From: Dentipellis sp. KUC8613
Taxonomy: Eukaryota > Basidiomycota > Agaricomycetes > Russulales > Hericiaceae
Length of the DNA stretch: 64,000 bases
Direction of reading: 5' to 3'
NCBI GenBank assembly: GCA_002286715.1
Contig: NSJX01000019.1
Coordinates: 62,001 to 126,000, forward strand
Shown: one piece after another, positions 46,515-57,185 of the stretch
How positions within the stretch are numbered: the stretch's first letter is position 1
Layout of the letters: each line of letters begins with the position of its first letter
Made by a program: the position numbers and the translations under genes
Notes under the pieces: generated by a model
Seen by the model: only the letters and a program-made list of their open reading frames with translations
What the model was told of the DNA's origin: nothing
Database searches by the model: none

Positions 46515-47897
46515 TGGTCGTGTGCGTGCGGAGGCACGCAAGACGCGCATGAGAGGCGCGATGGGAGAGAGGCGCAGGGCGCGACGGGGAGCGAGGCCGC
46601 AGTCCAGATGGCGTGGCACGGCGTAACATGACGCCATGGGGCGCAATGTGTGGCGAGGCGGCACATTGGGGCACAAGAGGGCGCGAGAGGGCGGCACATG
46701 GCATGGCAGGGGTCCGGAGGGCATGGCGCGGTGCACGCACGAGGGGTGTGAGGGCCGCAGTGAGTGGATGCAGGCATGCACGAAGGCACGGGCGATGGCG
46801 TGCGAGGGTGGTGCAGCACGAGAGGCACAGAGGGCAGCATGAGGAGTGCGTGGGTGGGCGGGGCGGGGGCCGCGAGAGGCGCGGGAGAGGGGAACGGGGG
46901 CCGCGAGGGACATGGGAGAGGGGCACGGGCCACGGGAGGGCAGCGCAAGGCACGCGAGAGGCGCGGGAGGTGCGAGGGGCACAAACAGTGGCGCGAGGGG
47001 GGCGTGAGGGGGGGATCGGGAGCAAAGAGGGGGGTGTGAAGGGGGCGCAAGAGGGCGTCACCACGGCGGCACGAGAGTGTTGCGAGGGCGTTGCGAGGGC
47101 GTTGCAAGAGGGAGGTGCGAGGTGCGCAGGGAATACGGGAGGAAGGCACAGGGGCCACGGGGGCGCCGAGTGCCACACAGGGGGCTGCGCGAGGGCTGCG
47201 CGGGACATGTGCGAGGGAGGCGCGAGCAGCACGCAGGGCGGTGCATTGTGACGGCAGCGCAAGAGAGCGTCACGACGGCAGCGTGAGGGTGTCGAGAGGG
47301 CATCACGAGAGGGAGGCGTGAGGCGCGTAGGGGATACGGGAGGGCAGCACGGGGGCTGCAAGGTGCGCGGGAGAGGCGCGCGGGCCACACAAGGACGTGC
47401 GGGGCGTGCGCGAGGGAGGCACGAGCGGCGCGGGGGCTGCGGGAGGCACGAGCAGTGCAGGGGCTGCGGGAGGCGGGCGAGGACCACGAGCGAGGGGCAC
47501 ACGAGGGGCGCAGGCGAGGGCAGCACGGGGCATGTGCGAGGGAGGCGCGAGCGGCACGCAGGGTGGCGCAATGGCGGCGCGAGGGCGGCGTGAGAGGGCG
47601 TGAGAGGGCATCACGACGGCAGCGCAAGGGCGTCGCGAGAGGGCGTCACGATGGCGGTGCAAGGGTGTCGCGAGGGCGTTGTGAGAGGGAGGTGCGAGGC
47701 GCACAGGGGATGCGGGAGGGAACCACAGGGGCCGCGGGGGTGCAGAGTACCACGCAGGGGGCTGCGCGAGGGTGTGCAGGGCACCCGCGAGGGAGGCGAG
47801 AGCGGGCACTGCGACGGCGGTGCGAGAGGGTGTCGCGAGGGTGTTGCGAGAGGCGCAAGGCACACAGGGGATGCGGGAGGGAGGTGCAGGGGCCACC
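46515..47897. repeat. G-rich low-complexity block D
   Basis: Words such as gcgagagggcgtcacgacggc, gggaggcgcgag and gggggctgcgcgagg, very CpG-rich. Loose higher-order units of about 150-200 bp recur, each with the order cgtcgcgagagggcg, then gaggtgcgaggcgcacaggg, then gatgcgggaggga; compare 47290-47340, 47630-47720 and 47830-47885. Confidence 0.8.
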
Positions 47898-48197
47898 GGG
47901 AGGGATGCCAGAAAGCTCGAACTTGCCGAGAAGGTTGTTGTCCTTCGTGCGCACACGCTCTCCCTCGTGGACCTGGATGGGCACACCGGGCTGGTTGTCG
48001 AAGTAAGTGGAGAAGATCTCCGACTTCTTCGTGGGGACGGTGGTGTTATGCTTGATGAGAGCGGTCATGATACCACCAGGGGTCTCAATACTGAGGGACA
48101 GAGGGGAGACATCGAGGAGGACGAGATCCTGGGTCTTCTCCGTGGTCTCACCGGAAAGGATGGCGGCCTGGACGGCGGCAAGGTAGGCGACAGCCTC
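47898..48197 (-). pseudogene. Hsp70 (cytosolic SSA/HSC70 type) gene fragment
   Basis: One open frame of 100 codons matches the Hsp70 region that joins the ATPase domain to the substrate-binding domain: [20 protein letters not shown], then [58 protein letters not shown] and [17 protein letters not shown]. The interdomain linker ([11 protein letters not shown]) carries substitutions at normally invariant positions: Leu for Gly in AVAYG, Ser for Gly in LSLG, His for Arg in IKRN. Both ends run straight into low-complexity DNA, with no start, stop or flanking exons. It is a captured or stranded fragment, not a functional chaperone. An intact parental gene should exist elsewhere. Confidence 0.9.
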
Positions 48198-48356
48198 GTG
48201 GAGGGCCTCTGCGCCCCTTGCGCCGCCCTTGCGCCGCCCCTGCAGCGCCTTCGCATTGCCCTCTCGCGTGGCTGTTGCGAGGCCGTTGCAACCCTCCACA
48301 CCGCTTGCGCCTCCCTCGCACGCGCCCTCGATGCCCTCCTTGCGCCGCCCTCCTCG
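48198..48356. repeat. C-rich low-complexity block, inverted relative to block D
   Basis: Words such as cttgcgccgccc and gccctctcgcg are the reverse complement of block D, on the other side of the Hsp70 fragment. Confidence 0.7.
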
Positions 48357-48575
48357 GCTTGCGGGGACATTCTGCTGCCCGAGGTAGCGATAGTTTGTCT
48401 TGTCGATTAGGTGCATGTGCTGGCACTCCTCAGGCGAGGCACCAGTGACGAGGCAGTAGAAGAAGTGGAAGTTCTGCTCGCCAGAGGGTGCATCAGCGAC
48501 ATGATTCCGCTCGAGGACTACATCGAGGATCTTGATGCCCGATAGGCGGCCGCGATCATTGAACCTAGCACCGTG
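48357..48575 (-). pseudogene. Myosin motor-domain fragment (class V chitin synthase type)
   Basis: A single frame reads [20 protein letters not shown], then [19 protein letters not shown], then [15 protein letters not shown]. This is the myosin-head segment with the conserved E-x-NFH-x-FY motif. The KxLDxxLERN and YRYLGQ details fit the myosin-like motor fused to fungal class V chitin synthases better than class I or II myosins. Its 5' end breaks down at about 48575 (an in-frame stop lies a few codons upstream), and its 3' end enters low-complexity DNA at about 48360. It is a fragment only. It lies on the same strand as the Hsp70 fragment, 160 bp away. Confidence 0.8.
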
Positions 48576-49919
48576 CCGCCCACGTCAAGGATCTTGTCGC
48601 GCACGGAAATAAGGGAATCTACGCAGTGCTCTGTATGACGCAGACAGGCAAGACGGTTCGTCCGCTAAACGAAGAGTAAGATATATATACGATGAAAGAC
48701 CCCGAAGGTACCAAGAAGGTGCTCACCTCGACCATTTCTAATGTGTCCCGTATGTTCAGCAGCGTACAGCCGGCAGTCTCAAGCCCGGGGCCCGATCTTC
48801 AAAGGCGTAGAGTGCCATGGCCGTGTTGTAGTCATCCGTGGTGGGTTTCGCGTCAGTGTCCTAACAGTGGGACATGAAATCCTGGTTGCAGATGGATCCT
48901 GCTGATAGGAGTCCACGTTTCTGTTAAGTGAACTTAGTGCAACTTGAAGAAAAGTATCAGTGTCATAGACTGCAAAGAACATGACACTTACAATACATGA
49001 TGAACGAGCATGATTGAGAGAGGAGAACAGAACGGCATGCTGTTCATGCAACAAGTGCGCCGAGGAGGAGTTTTGATTTCGGGGGATGTAGGATCCGCCG
49101 AGCCATCTTCACCTATCTTCACACGGATGTCATGTTTGGCACTCCCCACATGGCCTCCGTGTTTTGAACAACAACTATGACCTTGCAACCATCGCAAATA
49201 TCGGGAATGCGCTCTGTGGGTCTTTTCGAAGCTGCTCTTTGAGGGAATTTGAGGTAAGCTTCATTCTGCTTCTGTTTAAACGTTTCTGAAAGATCATTGC
49301 CATTGACAACACTCTATGGGCGACGGTGACAAAGACCAATCTTACTTCGGTGGTACTCTGATTGTATGCGAGACATGGTGAAAATTGCCTTCCGTCTCAC
49401 TTTCATGGATCTGATCTGAATGTAACGGGCTTGCCTATGTCAAAGTGTCAGAATCGGGCAACTCGCACATCCACACCACACACCTACTTAGATCCTATCT
49501 GACGCAGTCAAACTATGGAGAGTTTGTGGTACGTGAAACCTGCATTTTTGCTTCTTTATTTGATGATTCGGGAGTAGGAGATCCTGCAGCTGTACACGCG
49601 GCCGTCCTGGAAGTCCGCCGACTCCTCGGTCTGGTATAGATTGTCAGTACCAGTTGTAAGCTTTTCCTAAACATTGATTCCGTTCATCCGAAATACTTAC
49701 TAGGGCTTTATACAGTGCTATAGACAATAGTAAGTTCCTCTGGTTCAAGATAAGATGCTAGTGACCTCGCTAAACGGTAACTTAGAAACAAGCACCGGCG
49801 CCAGGCTCATCTCGTTTGAGCAAGTGCCGCCAGGATCATACAAAAGAGTGCCATGCGCCACGTAGGAGGCGGACGTCTTCCTCTCCGTGCCCACCACCAT
49901 ATTGTCAAATCTGCCTATT
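48576..49919. other. Intergenic region with possible gene remnants
   Basis: 1.3 kb of ordinary composition. One plus segment at 49450-49640 can be spliced (gtacgt to gagtaggag) into QSNYGEFV joined to DPAAVHAAVLEVRRLLGL, but I cannot extend it to a gene. No RNA gene is recognised. Confidence 0.4.
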
Positions 49920-52578
49920 ATGCACAACTCCTCTCACTTCGCTGGGCTGTCGCATGATACAACGAGCGACGGAGCTCATCCCACTCGCACGACCCTTGGC
50001 AGGGCTCCACCGCATCTTAGAACAACGTCAAATCTGGGCCGACTTTCAACTGCTCGGCACCAATCTTTCACTCCCATCTCTCCGTACTCCTGTTTGGGAT
50101 CCCCTTCGAACGACGGCTTCAGCAATGCCTACGTAGACTTCGAGCCGCGCACCGTGAGTGACTAATTGTTCTTAAACGACAAGGAACACCGGTGCAACTG
50201 ATGCTTCATGCAGAGTCACTATGCGGCCTCCTCCATTATCAGCAATGCCGCCCACCAAGAGCTCCTCGGGAACGAGCTCTATCAGGCGCTCTATGAGGAC
50301 AATATGCAACTCAGAGTCCGAAACGACACTGTAATGTAAGTACATGTGTATCCTATACTTGACATGTCCCGTGACCATGTATACAGGGATCTGTACATGA
50401 CGCTGGCCAATGCCATCCCGCAGGTGTTCAACATGGACATCCCCAATCCCCTCGGAGTCACCGCTCCCTCTCGTGAGGCTCCAGCTGCCACCACATATGA
50501 CTCTTCGCGACCACTGCGGAAGGAAGACGTGAACGTCAGGTTTTGGACCCAGGACTCGTACAGAAAGTGGGTCCGGGAGCAGAAGAACGCCAGCAAGATC
50601 ACTGCTGTCATTACTACGTCTACAACGTCCACGTCCACGCCCACCTCCACCCTCGAGGATCGCACCGATATATCCCGGGACGGTCTGATGTTGATTGATA
50701 CTACGGATGCAGAAGGTAACAAGGTAACAGAGCTTCAAGGCAGCAAGCGAGGAGGAAGTCGCATGGCAAACGGGGAGAATGTTTGTGCTCCTTACATCGA
50801 AGACAAGGATGGTGTCATGGTCAGTGGATTTCGCCTTGCTACGATCCGGAGGCATATGCGTGAGACATTTGCCGTCCTCATGCTTCGCGGCATGGCTCCA
50901 AGGACGTGGATGGCCCCCGATGCGGTAGTTGCACGCAAGTTCTTCTGCGAAACAATGGCAGCTCATGTGCCCGAGCTGCGCTACTGTGAGGATGGCCTGT
51001 GGAAGGCAAACGAGCTGGCCAAGGACAACTGGTTGTGGTGGAAGAAGGGGCATATCCCTAGCCATGCACAGGAGCAGCAAGCCACAGAATCATCGGCCAA
51101 CGGCTCTCCTACACCACCAGATGCACAGTCCCCTGTGCAGAGCTCTTCGCTGTCGGCCATCACGCACAATACTCTCCCTCCAACGCCGCCTTCCATGCAT
51201 GGAGCACCTTCCCCAGTGCTGGCTTCTGCGACCCCCGCACCCAACGAAGGTGTTACATCCCTGGCACTGCCTCCTACGGAGCGTGCTCTGCAATCCCGCG
51301 CGCCTTCTGCTGTAGGGACTGTTCCTACGACAGCTTCTCCTGCGCAAGATCATCTCGCCATGGCACCATCTTCCTCCATGCGGAAGCGTGTTCGCTTATC
51401 CTCTGAACTTGGCCCCGGCTTGAACACCGCCCTGTCCGGTCCTTCCCCCGCAGACGATGGTAAACACCCTACCAAACGCTCGAAAGCCGCCACAAATGCT
51501 CGCACCAACGCCGCCGCCCATGTCTCCTCCGACCCTCTCAATACCCCCATGCCCAACGTTGCTGCCGTGCATACTGACGGAGAACTCGCCGCGGTTGGCT
51601 CCTCCGAAGCCGCAGCGACCATCGCCGCCAGCATCAACATTCCCGCATCGAGTACAGATGTACATTCAGGTTTCTTTTTTACATACATACATACATAGGA
51701 TTAGCTCACTGACAATTCACGGGGCTCTCAAGGTGACAACATCACGGGTATCAATCAAGCCGTCGTTCGTGAGGGTAAGTCATCTATCTAAACTATCATT
51801 TGCATCTTAATCAATCTCTTTTGGGGTCCGCTTCAGATTCTCCGGACATTGGTGGCGTTTCCAACACGTCTTCTGACTCATTCCAGCCTCCCGAGATCAG
51901 CCAGGGAGACAGCAGTGCGGGTCCTGCAGCGGCAATAGATGCTGTATGCACGACAGACACTGCACTCACGGCCGGTGCTACGTTGACGACAGACACAGTG
52001 CATACGACGAACGCTGCACGCATTACGATAGCCGCGAGGCAGGTAATACAGGTATGTACCTTCTATCTTCAACCTATTTGAGCATTCTCTGATGAAGAAG
52101 GGTTCTTTTACAGCTCAAAGATCCCTTGTGAGTACCTTATAGCCCCCACCTTATGCAGACACAACTGATCCGCCATGTAGGGAATCTTTGCCGAAGGTGG
52201 CATCGACGGCCCGGCTTTCAACAACGACGGAACCTACAAAACCGGACCCTTGGATGCGCCCTCCTACGGACGCGGCGTCTGCACGGTAATGATGTTTCTC
52301 GCTGAATGTTCCTGCTCACTCAAGTTCTGCCCATAGAAATCTCTTCCATAAGGATTACATTAAGGAGAACAAGATTACGGGCAAGGTCCGCAAGTCGGTC
52401 ATCGATGCCGCTTGGGCTGCGGCTGTGCCCGCGGTCAAAGAGGTGCGATTCGTGCACTATTTCCCTTCCCTACTTTCTTAGAAGTCTTCTGTAGAGCTAT
52501 GAGAAGGCCGCTCAAGCAACAAGGCGCGAGAGGAAGAAGGCAGGGAAACCTGGCCCATCTGGCTCGTCCCTGGTTTAG
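49920..52578 (+). CDS. Uncharacterised fungal protein
   Basis: No known domain is recognised. The frame can be followed through about nine exons. Exon 1 from 49920 starts MHNSSHFAGLSHDTTSDG and ends before gtgagt at 50155. Exon 2 gives SHYAASSIISNAAHQELLGN and LYEDNMQLRVRN. The long exon 3 (50388-51676) gives DVNVRFWTQDSYRKWVREQ, an aromatic-rich block (RTWMAPDAVVARKFFCETMA, WKANELAKDNWLWWKKGH) and then a Ser/Pro/Ala-rich disordered stretch. Later small exons give GDNITGINQAVVRED, ESLPKVASTARLS and KDYIKENKITGKVRKSVIDA. The last exon, after acceptor ttctgtag, ends RRERKKAGKPGPSGSSLV with TAG at 52576-52578. The early coiled-coil-like segment, the WW-rich block and the basic C-terminus suggest a nuclear or DNA-associated protein, but this is a guess. 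GC3-rich coding composition supports a real gene. Confidence 0.65.
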
Positions 52579-53412
52579 ACTCGGTAGCACGTGGTTCGAT
52601 GACGCCGTGAAAATATATGTTGGCAGGTTCTTTCTCTCAATCACGTTAGATGCGGCTCAGTATGCAGTCTCCTTTCTCCTCGACTGGATTCGATGATATT
52701 AGATGATACATTTTTATGTCATTTGCTATGATTCACTCATGTTAGATTTCACTCAAGCAATATGATTTATATCGTCTCGATTTCATTCGATGTTTTGCGA
52801 TGAGGTTATGTGGAAAAATCTAGCCAGATATGAAATAGTGTCCAATCCAAGATCTCTCGATCTGGTTCACTCTCACTTGACTCCCCTCGATCCAATTCTC
52901 ACTGGGCGTTTACTAATCGATAGGCCGTTTCCAAAAATAATTCCATACAGATTGTGAAGAGCGTTCTGGAGGCGGAGAATGTCGGAGATCATGGTTGCCG
53001 ACATGCCAGAGCACTGCTTTCCCCTTCGCGTGTGGCTGGCTGTGGCTGCATGCTGCGAGATTGCAACTCAGAACATCTCTTGAAAGTCCGCTTTAATGTA
53101 CCAGATTCTGCCACGAAAGGCCTATCGATTAGTAAACGGCTGTAATCCCCCGCGACGGGTCGTACGCGCCGAATTCAAGCGCCGCGAACTTTGTTCGACA
53201 TCTCCTTGTAGTTCGCCGCTCGTACGTATGTCATGATACAAAAATCGTAAAACAAAAAGTACAGGTCATAAACAGGGTCGTGAAGATAGCATACGTATAC
53301 AGAGGTACTTGCTTGTGATATCATAAAGTAAATGCATGCATGATAGATGATCAATAATTTAGTACCACCATTCCACCAAAAATTTCGTTCCACAACACCG
53401 CCCGAGCCATAA
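52579..53412. other. AT-rich intergenic region
   Basis: 834 bp between convergent genes. Repetitive short words around gatttcactc/gattcgatg occur at 52690-52900. I see no gene. Confidence 0.5.
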
Positions 53413-55493
53413 TCAATATGCACGCTCGGATCCAGAACGGCTCGCATAGCGCACACACCGCTCGCGCCTCACCTGTGTCCTGAAGCGCGTCTCCTGAACG
53501 ACCCGAGCCCTATACTGATGCCCCTCAGCCCCCTGCCGGCCGTGCCGCACACGCACATCGCGCTGCGCAGCCACAGTACACCTCTCCTGGCGCGCATACC
53601 GCCACCCCCTCCCAGCAGGCCCGAACGCACGCTCGTCCACGTCGACGGAGACACATACCGTGCGCGTCACACGGCGGAAATGCGCCAGCTGCGCCTCGGC
53701 GCGCTCGAGCTCGCCGCGGTGGCCCGGATCGCGCTCCGCGAGCCGCGCACACAGGTCGACGGCCTCGCGCGCGACGGCCAGGCCCTCGTCGTGGCGCTGC
53801 AGGCGGCCGAGCGCGGCGGACTGCGCATGCAGCGATGCGGCGAGCGCGGGCGCGAACGCGTCGAAGCGCTCCGCGGAGAGCGGGCGCGCGAGGTGCGCCG
53901 CGCGCGCGCTGAGCGCGAGCGCGGTGGTCTGGTCCGCGAGGCGCGGGAGGCGCGCGGCGAGGTGCCGCAGGGAGTGTGCGAGCGCGGTGCTGAGCGCGGG
54001 CGGGAGGTGCAGGCGGAGGCGCAGGCGCAGGCACTCGTCCATCGCGTCGAGCGCCTCGGTGTGGTAGCCCTGCAGGCTGAGCGCGTGCGAGAGGTTGTTG
54101 AGCGCGGTGGCGAGCGACTGCTGGAAGCGCGCGTCCTGCGCGGCGAGCGTGCGGTAGATTTTCGTCGCTTCTGCGATGTCGAGGAGTGCGCGTGAGGAGG
54201 ACTGGGAGGTGCGGAGGAGGGCGACGGCGCGGTTGTTGAGGTGGATGGCGAGGCGGGGGAGGTAGGAGTTGGGGTTGGGGGTGGTCCGGTTCCGGCTGTC
54301 GTAGATAGGGACGAGGCGCTCGATGACTTTGACTGCGTCGCCCGCGAGGTCTGTTCTGCATAGATGGGCGGGTAAACAGTCGAGTTTGCTAAGGAATGTC
54401 TCTTCGGGAACATGGGTCGGGTAATGACCGTTGGCGCCGAGCGAATGGAGGGAATCCAGGCAGTGTAGGACTGGGTCTTCCCTCTCTCGGTCGGCAGGAG
54501 TGTGGTTGGTCGATAAAATCACGGTGGAGTTCTCCATATCGAATGGAGGATTCTGGTGTTGTTTCGGAACGGAGTGTTTGCTGAGTAGCGCCTGAAGGGT
54601 CCTCGTTTTCAGCTGCAAGTACTGGTGCTTCTGGGAGCCGGGTCCTGCGTACTGGAGTTCCTACAGTGGGAGCATGTCAGGGGAGGTTCATCGGGAAATT
54701 CAGGATACCCGTACCTGCATCGCACGGGCAAGGTTGGACCTCAACTTTGCACTGCCCATTGCAGTCGCGGATATCAGATGCGCTGCCTTCAGAGGATCCA
54801 GAGCAGCTCTGCGGATCGTTTCAGAGAGGCGGCCGTTGATCGACTTCAGCAAATCGTGACAAGATCGCACATCCGCTTGAAGGCTGCCTACGGCACCAGT
54901 TGCGGCTGTTAGTCCCCACATCTGTGTAGGAAAGACAGACGTTCAGCCTAGAGGCCTAGAGAGAGCAGAGCCGCACTTGCCGAAAACTTGCGAAAGTGGT
55001 GTTCCACTTTGCGCTGGATTTGCTGGATTTCGCCGGCAATTTGGTCACGGTTCCACCAGGAGTAGACCCGAGATCGAAGGGTGGTGAATTGGCCGGTGGT
55101 GCCCACCCTTGCGAGACTTTGACAGTGTTCAAGAGACTGAAGTAGATCACTGGCCAAGTTATTGTCAGTCGTACTGAAGGTGTTCGGTGTGTCAATTGTA
55201 GCTTACTGTTGAAGAGCACGGAGAGCATGATTGAACTGGGACAGAAACGTGTTTGTCTGGCTCTTCGGCAATTTGTGATAGGTGCTGGTGCAGTGAACTA
55301 GGCTTCGGACGCTGTCGTGTAGCTCGTCGGCCAGCGCTCTTAACTTCCCGTCATTGTCGAGGACCTGCTTGATGTCAATGTGCATTCCTTTGGGGGGTTG
55401 GGGAGTATGGACAGTGCGTACCGTATCGATTGTACTCTTTATCTTGAGGACGAGGTCAATGAGATCCATTGGATTCGGCACTGGAAAAGCCAT
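53413..55493 (-). CDS. Tetratricopeptide-repeat protein with helical N-terminal domain
   Basis: The N-terminus (MAFPVPNPMDLIDLVLKIKS) and following exons (LADELHDSVRSLVHCTSTYH, HCQSLARVGTTGQFTTLRSR, CHDLLKSINGRLSETIRRAA) form an all-helical domain like the fungal N-terminal domains that precede NACHT or TPR modules. After the exon AMQ/ELQYAGPGSQ junction, the large exon (54618-53413) carries TPR units: YLPRLAIHLNNRAVALLRTS, QQSLATALNNLSHALSLQGY, EALDAMDECLRLRLRLHL, then HLARPLSAERFDAFAPALA and RLQRHDEGLAVAREAVDLC. The Cys/Arg-rich end finishes YASRSGSERAY. No ATPase motif is present between the two parts, so this is a short scaffold-like form of the architecture. GC is very high in the TPR exon and opposite-strand frames are also open; these are shadows. 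It probably mediates protein interactions. Confidence 0.75.
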
Positions 55494-56726
55494 CCTGGAT
55501 CAAAAGACCACGGAGCAAGTTCAGAGTTCCTGTCTGAAGGTAAGTGAGTGGTAGCGATCTTTATACACATGGCCCAAGTAGGCATCGATAGGGGTCCGAC
55601 GGCTGGAGGTGTCTCAAACCTGGATACCTTCTACATATGGGTCCCTTGGTACAAACATAGCCTGACCCCGTTATGTTTGGACCTACATTCCGATGAAGTT
55701 CGAGTCTGAACGGGAGGATGATGCTGGTTTGCCAGTGGATCGATAGCAGTGCTTCATTCTGCCTCGGGCAGATACCGGCACCCTAGTGACCGCTCATACC
55801 CGGAAGTTAGTATGTACCTGCCATTTGTTGGTTGCTACACTGGATCGACTACTTGTCTGTGAAAGTGAGAAGAATCGAGCCTGTTGGCGATGAGCAACAT
55901 GTACGATGTATTGCTAGACGGTTCGGACTTGCGGATCTTCAAGTACTCGCACATCGTCTCGACCTTGTCAATGAGAAGTATAAATTGCTCGCATGAGAAG
56001 GTCAAAAACGCGGCCATCTGGAGGGACCGAGAACAGTGCGTCCCCTTGAGTTACCTTGTACATGACGGTGTACACGAGGAGAAAAGCATGTGATACAGCT
56101 AGCCACTACAGTCGTCAGTACTTCAGTAGATGGCCCACCTACCGATCGTCGAATCAATCCAATGAGAGCCAGTCGAAAGAGGTGACGAACAGGTACCACA
56201 AGGCTCTCTGGTGGTCCCATCCAATGATTATCGGAGTATGGAGACAACGACGGCTGAAGCTGAAGTCCGAGGAATGATCGCAGCAGACAGGCCTGGGATT
56301 CCTCTTGACTTCAAAGACCTGCGAATGAGGCGTTGCTATGAGCCCGTCTATGGATGTCCGTAAAAGCAGAAAGACGAAGGAGCGCTCGAGGCAAAGCCCG
56401 GCCCGGACCGGGACGTGGCCGCGACGCTGTGACATGGCGAGTCACTTTGTGTGACGTTCTGGCGGGGAGGCGGGAGCGTGACAGATCGTGAGGAAGTAAT
56501 CAACAGAGCGAGTCGGACCGCCACAGGCGCGCCCGTCCACTGCCACATCCTCCTCCTCCTTCCACCGCCTCCGCCGCCCCAGCCTCCTCCGGACCCTCTC
56601 CGCCCGGTATATCTCTCCAATATCCTCCCACATCTGAGCGCAACGAATTACATCTATCCCACACCACATCACCCACACGCCCTAGGCCTCGTCCCGAGTA
56701 CACATCACACCGCACAGTACTACGCC
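55494..56726. other. Intergenic region with a possible gene remnant
   Basis: 1.2 kb between divergent genes. A minus ORF at 55835-56017 (MAAFLTFSCEQFILLIDKVE, then CEYLKIRKSEPSSNTSYM) has coding-like composition and might be an exon of a decayed paralog of the neighbouring N-terminal helical domain. No start or splice framework is visible. The end near 56500-56700 is pyrimidine-rich and probably the promoter of the next gene. Confidence 0.35.
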
Positions 56727-57185
56727 ATGTCCGACCCCTCGCGTGCCTCCATGCCCCCGGAAGACTGGGACCGCTCGGAAGCAGACATCGACCGCTCGCT
56801 CATCGGCTCTGCGCGTGTCGCATTTCCGTCCTCCGGCGCCGACGCACACGAACCGGAAGAGGGCCGACGCGGAAAGCGGACGCTGAGCGAGCTGCTCAAG
56901 CTGCATGCAGAGAAGGGCACCGACCCGAATTTCAGCCCCGAGGAGGCCGCGCGTGTCGCAGAGGTGCTTGGTCAATGGGTGAGTGTCTTCATATGCCATG
57001 AGCGAAACCCGGAAGATTGTATTGACGGAGGACTGAAGATAAACTCGGGCCAGTCGCCGTACGAGGGTGAAGACGACTTCTTCAGCCGTTCGCAGGACGA
57101 CTCGTCGCTATCGCGGCGCTCGCCCGCCATCGACGCCGCCGGTCGACCAAGAGGTCAGAGCGAGAGCGTCGTAGGCAAGTCATAA
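56727..57185 (+). CDS. Small conserved-looking hypothetical protein
   Basis: Two exons: 56727-56978 and 57039-57185. The first starts MSDPSRASMPPEDWDRSEAD and ends PEEAARVAEVLGQW at a gtgagt donor. The second, after acceptor ctgaag, begins INSGQSPYEGEDDFFSRS and ends GQSESVVGKS-stop. It gives about 132 residues: acidic and Ser-rich, with one likely helix (KRTLSELLKLHAEKG, then FSPEEAARVAEVLGQW). I do not know the family. The architecture (short disordered protein with one amphipathic helical pair) would fit a regulatory or adaptor role. Start context (acgccATGt) is fair. Confidence 0.6.
   Translation: MSDPSRASMPPEDWDRSEADIDRSLIGSARVAFPSSGADAHEPEEGRRGKRTLSELLKLHAEKGTDPNFSPEEAARVAEVLGQWVSVFICHERNPEDCIDGGLKINSGQSPYEGEDDFFSRSQDDSSLSRRSPAIDAAGRPRGQSESVVGKS

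Noticed and set aside
45125..47571. Minus-strand ORFs of 428, 550 and 385 codons
   Set aside because: Same compositional artefact in blocks C and D; several frames are open at once and no domain is visible.
53518..54413. Plus and minus ORFs of 225-278 codons overlapping the TPR exon
   Set aside because: Frame shadows in a GC-rich exon; repetitive Arg/Ala composition and no start context.
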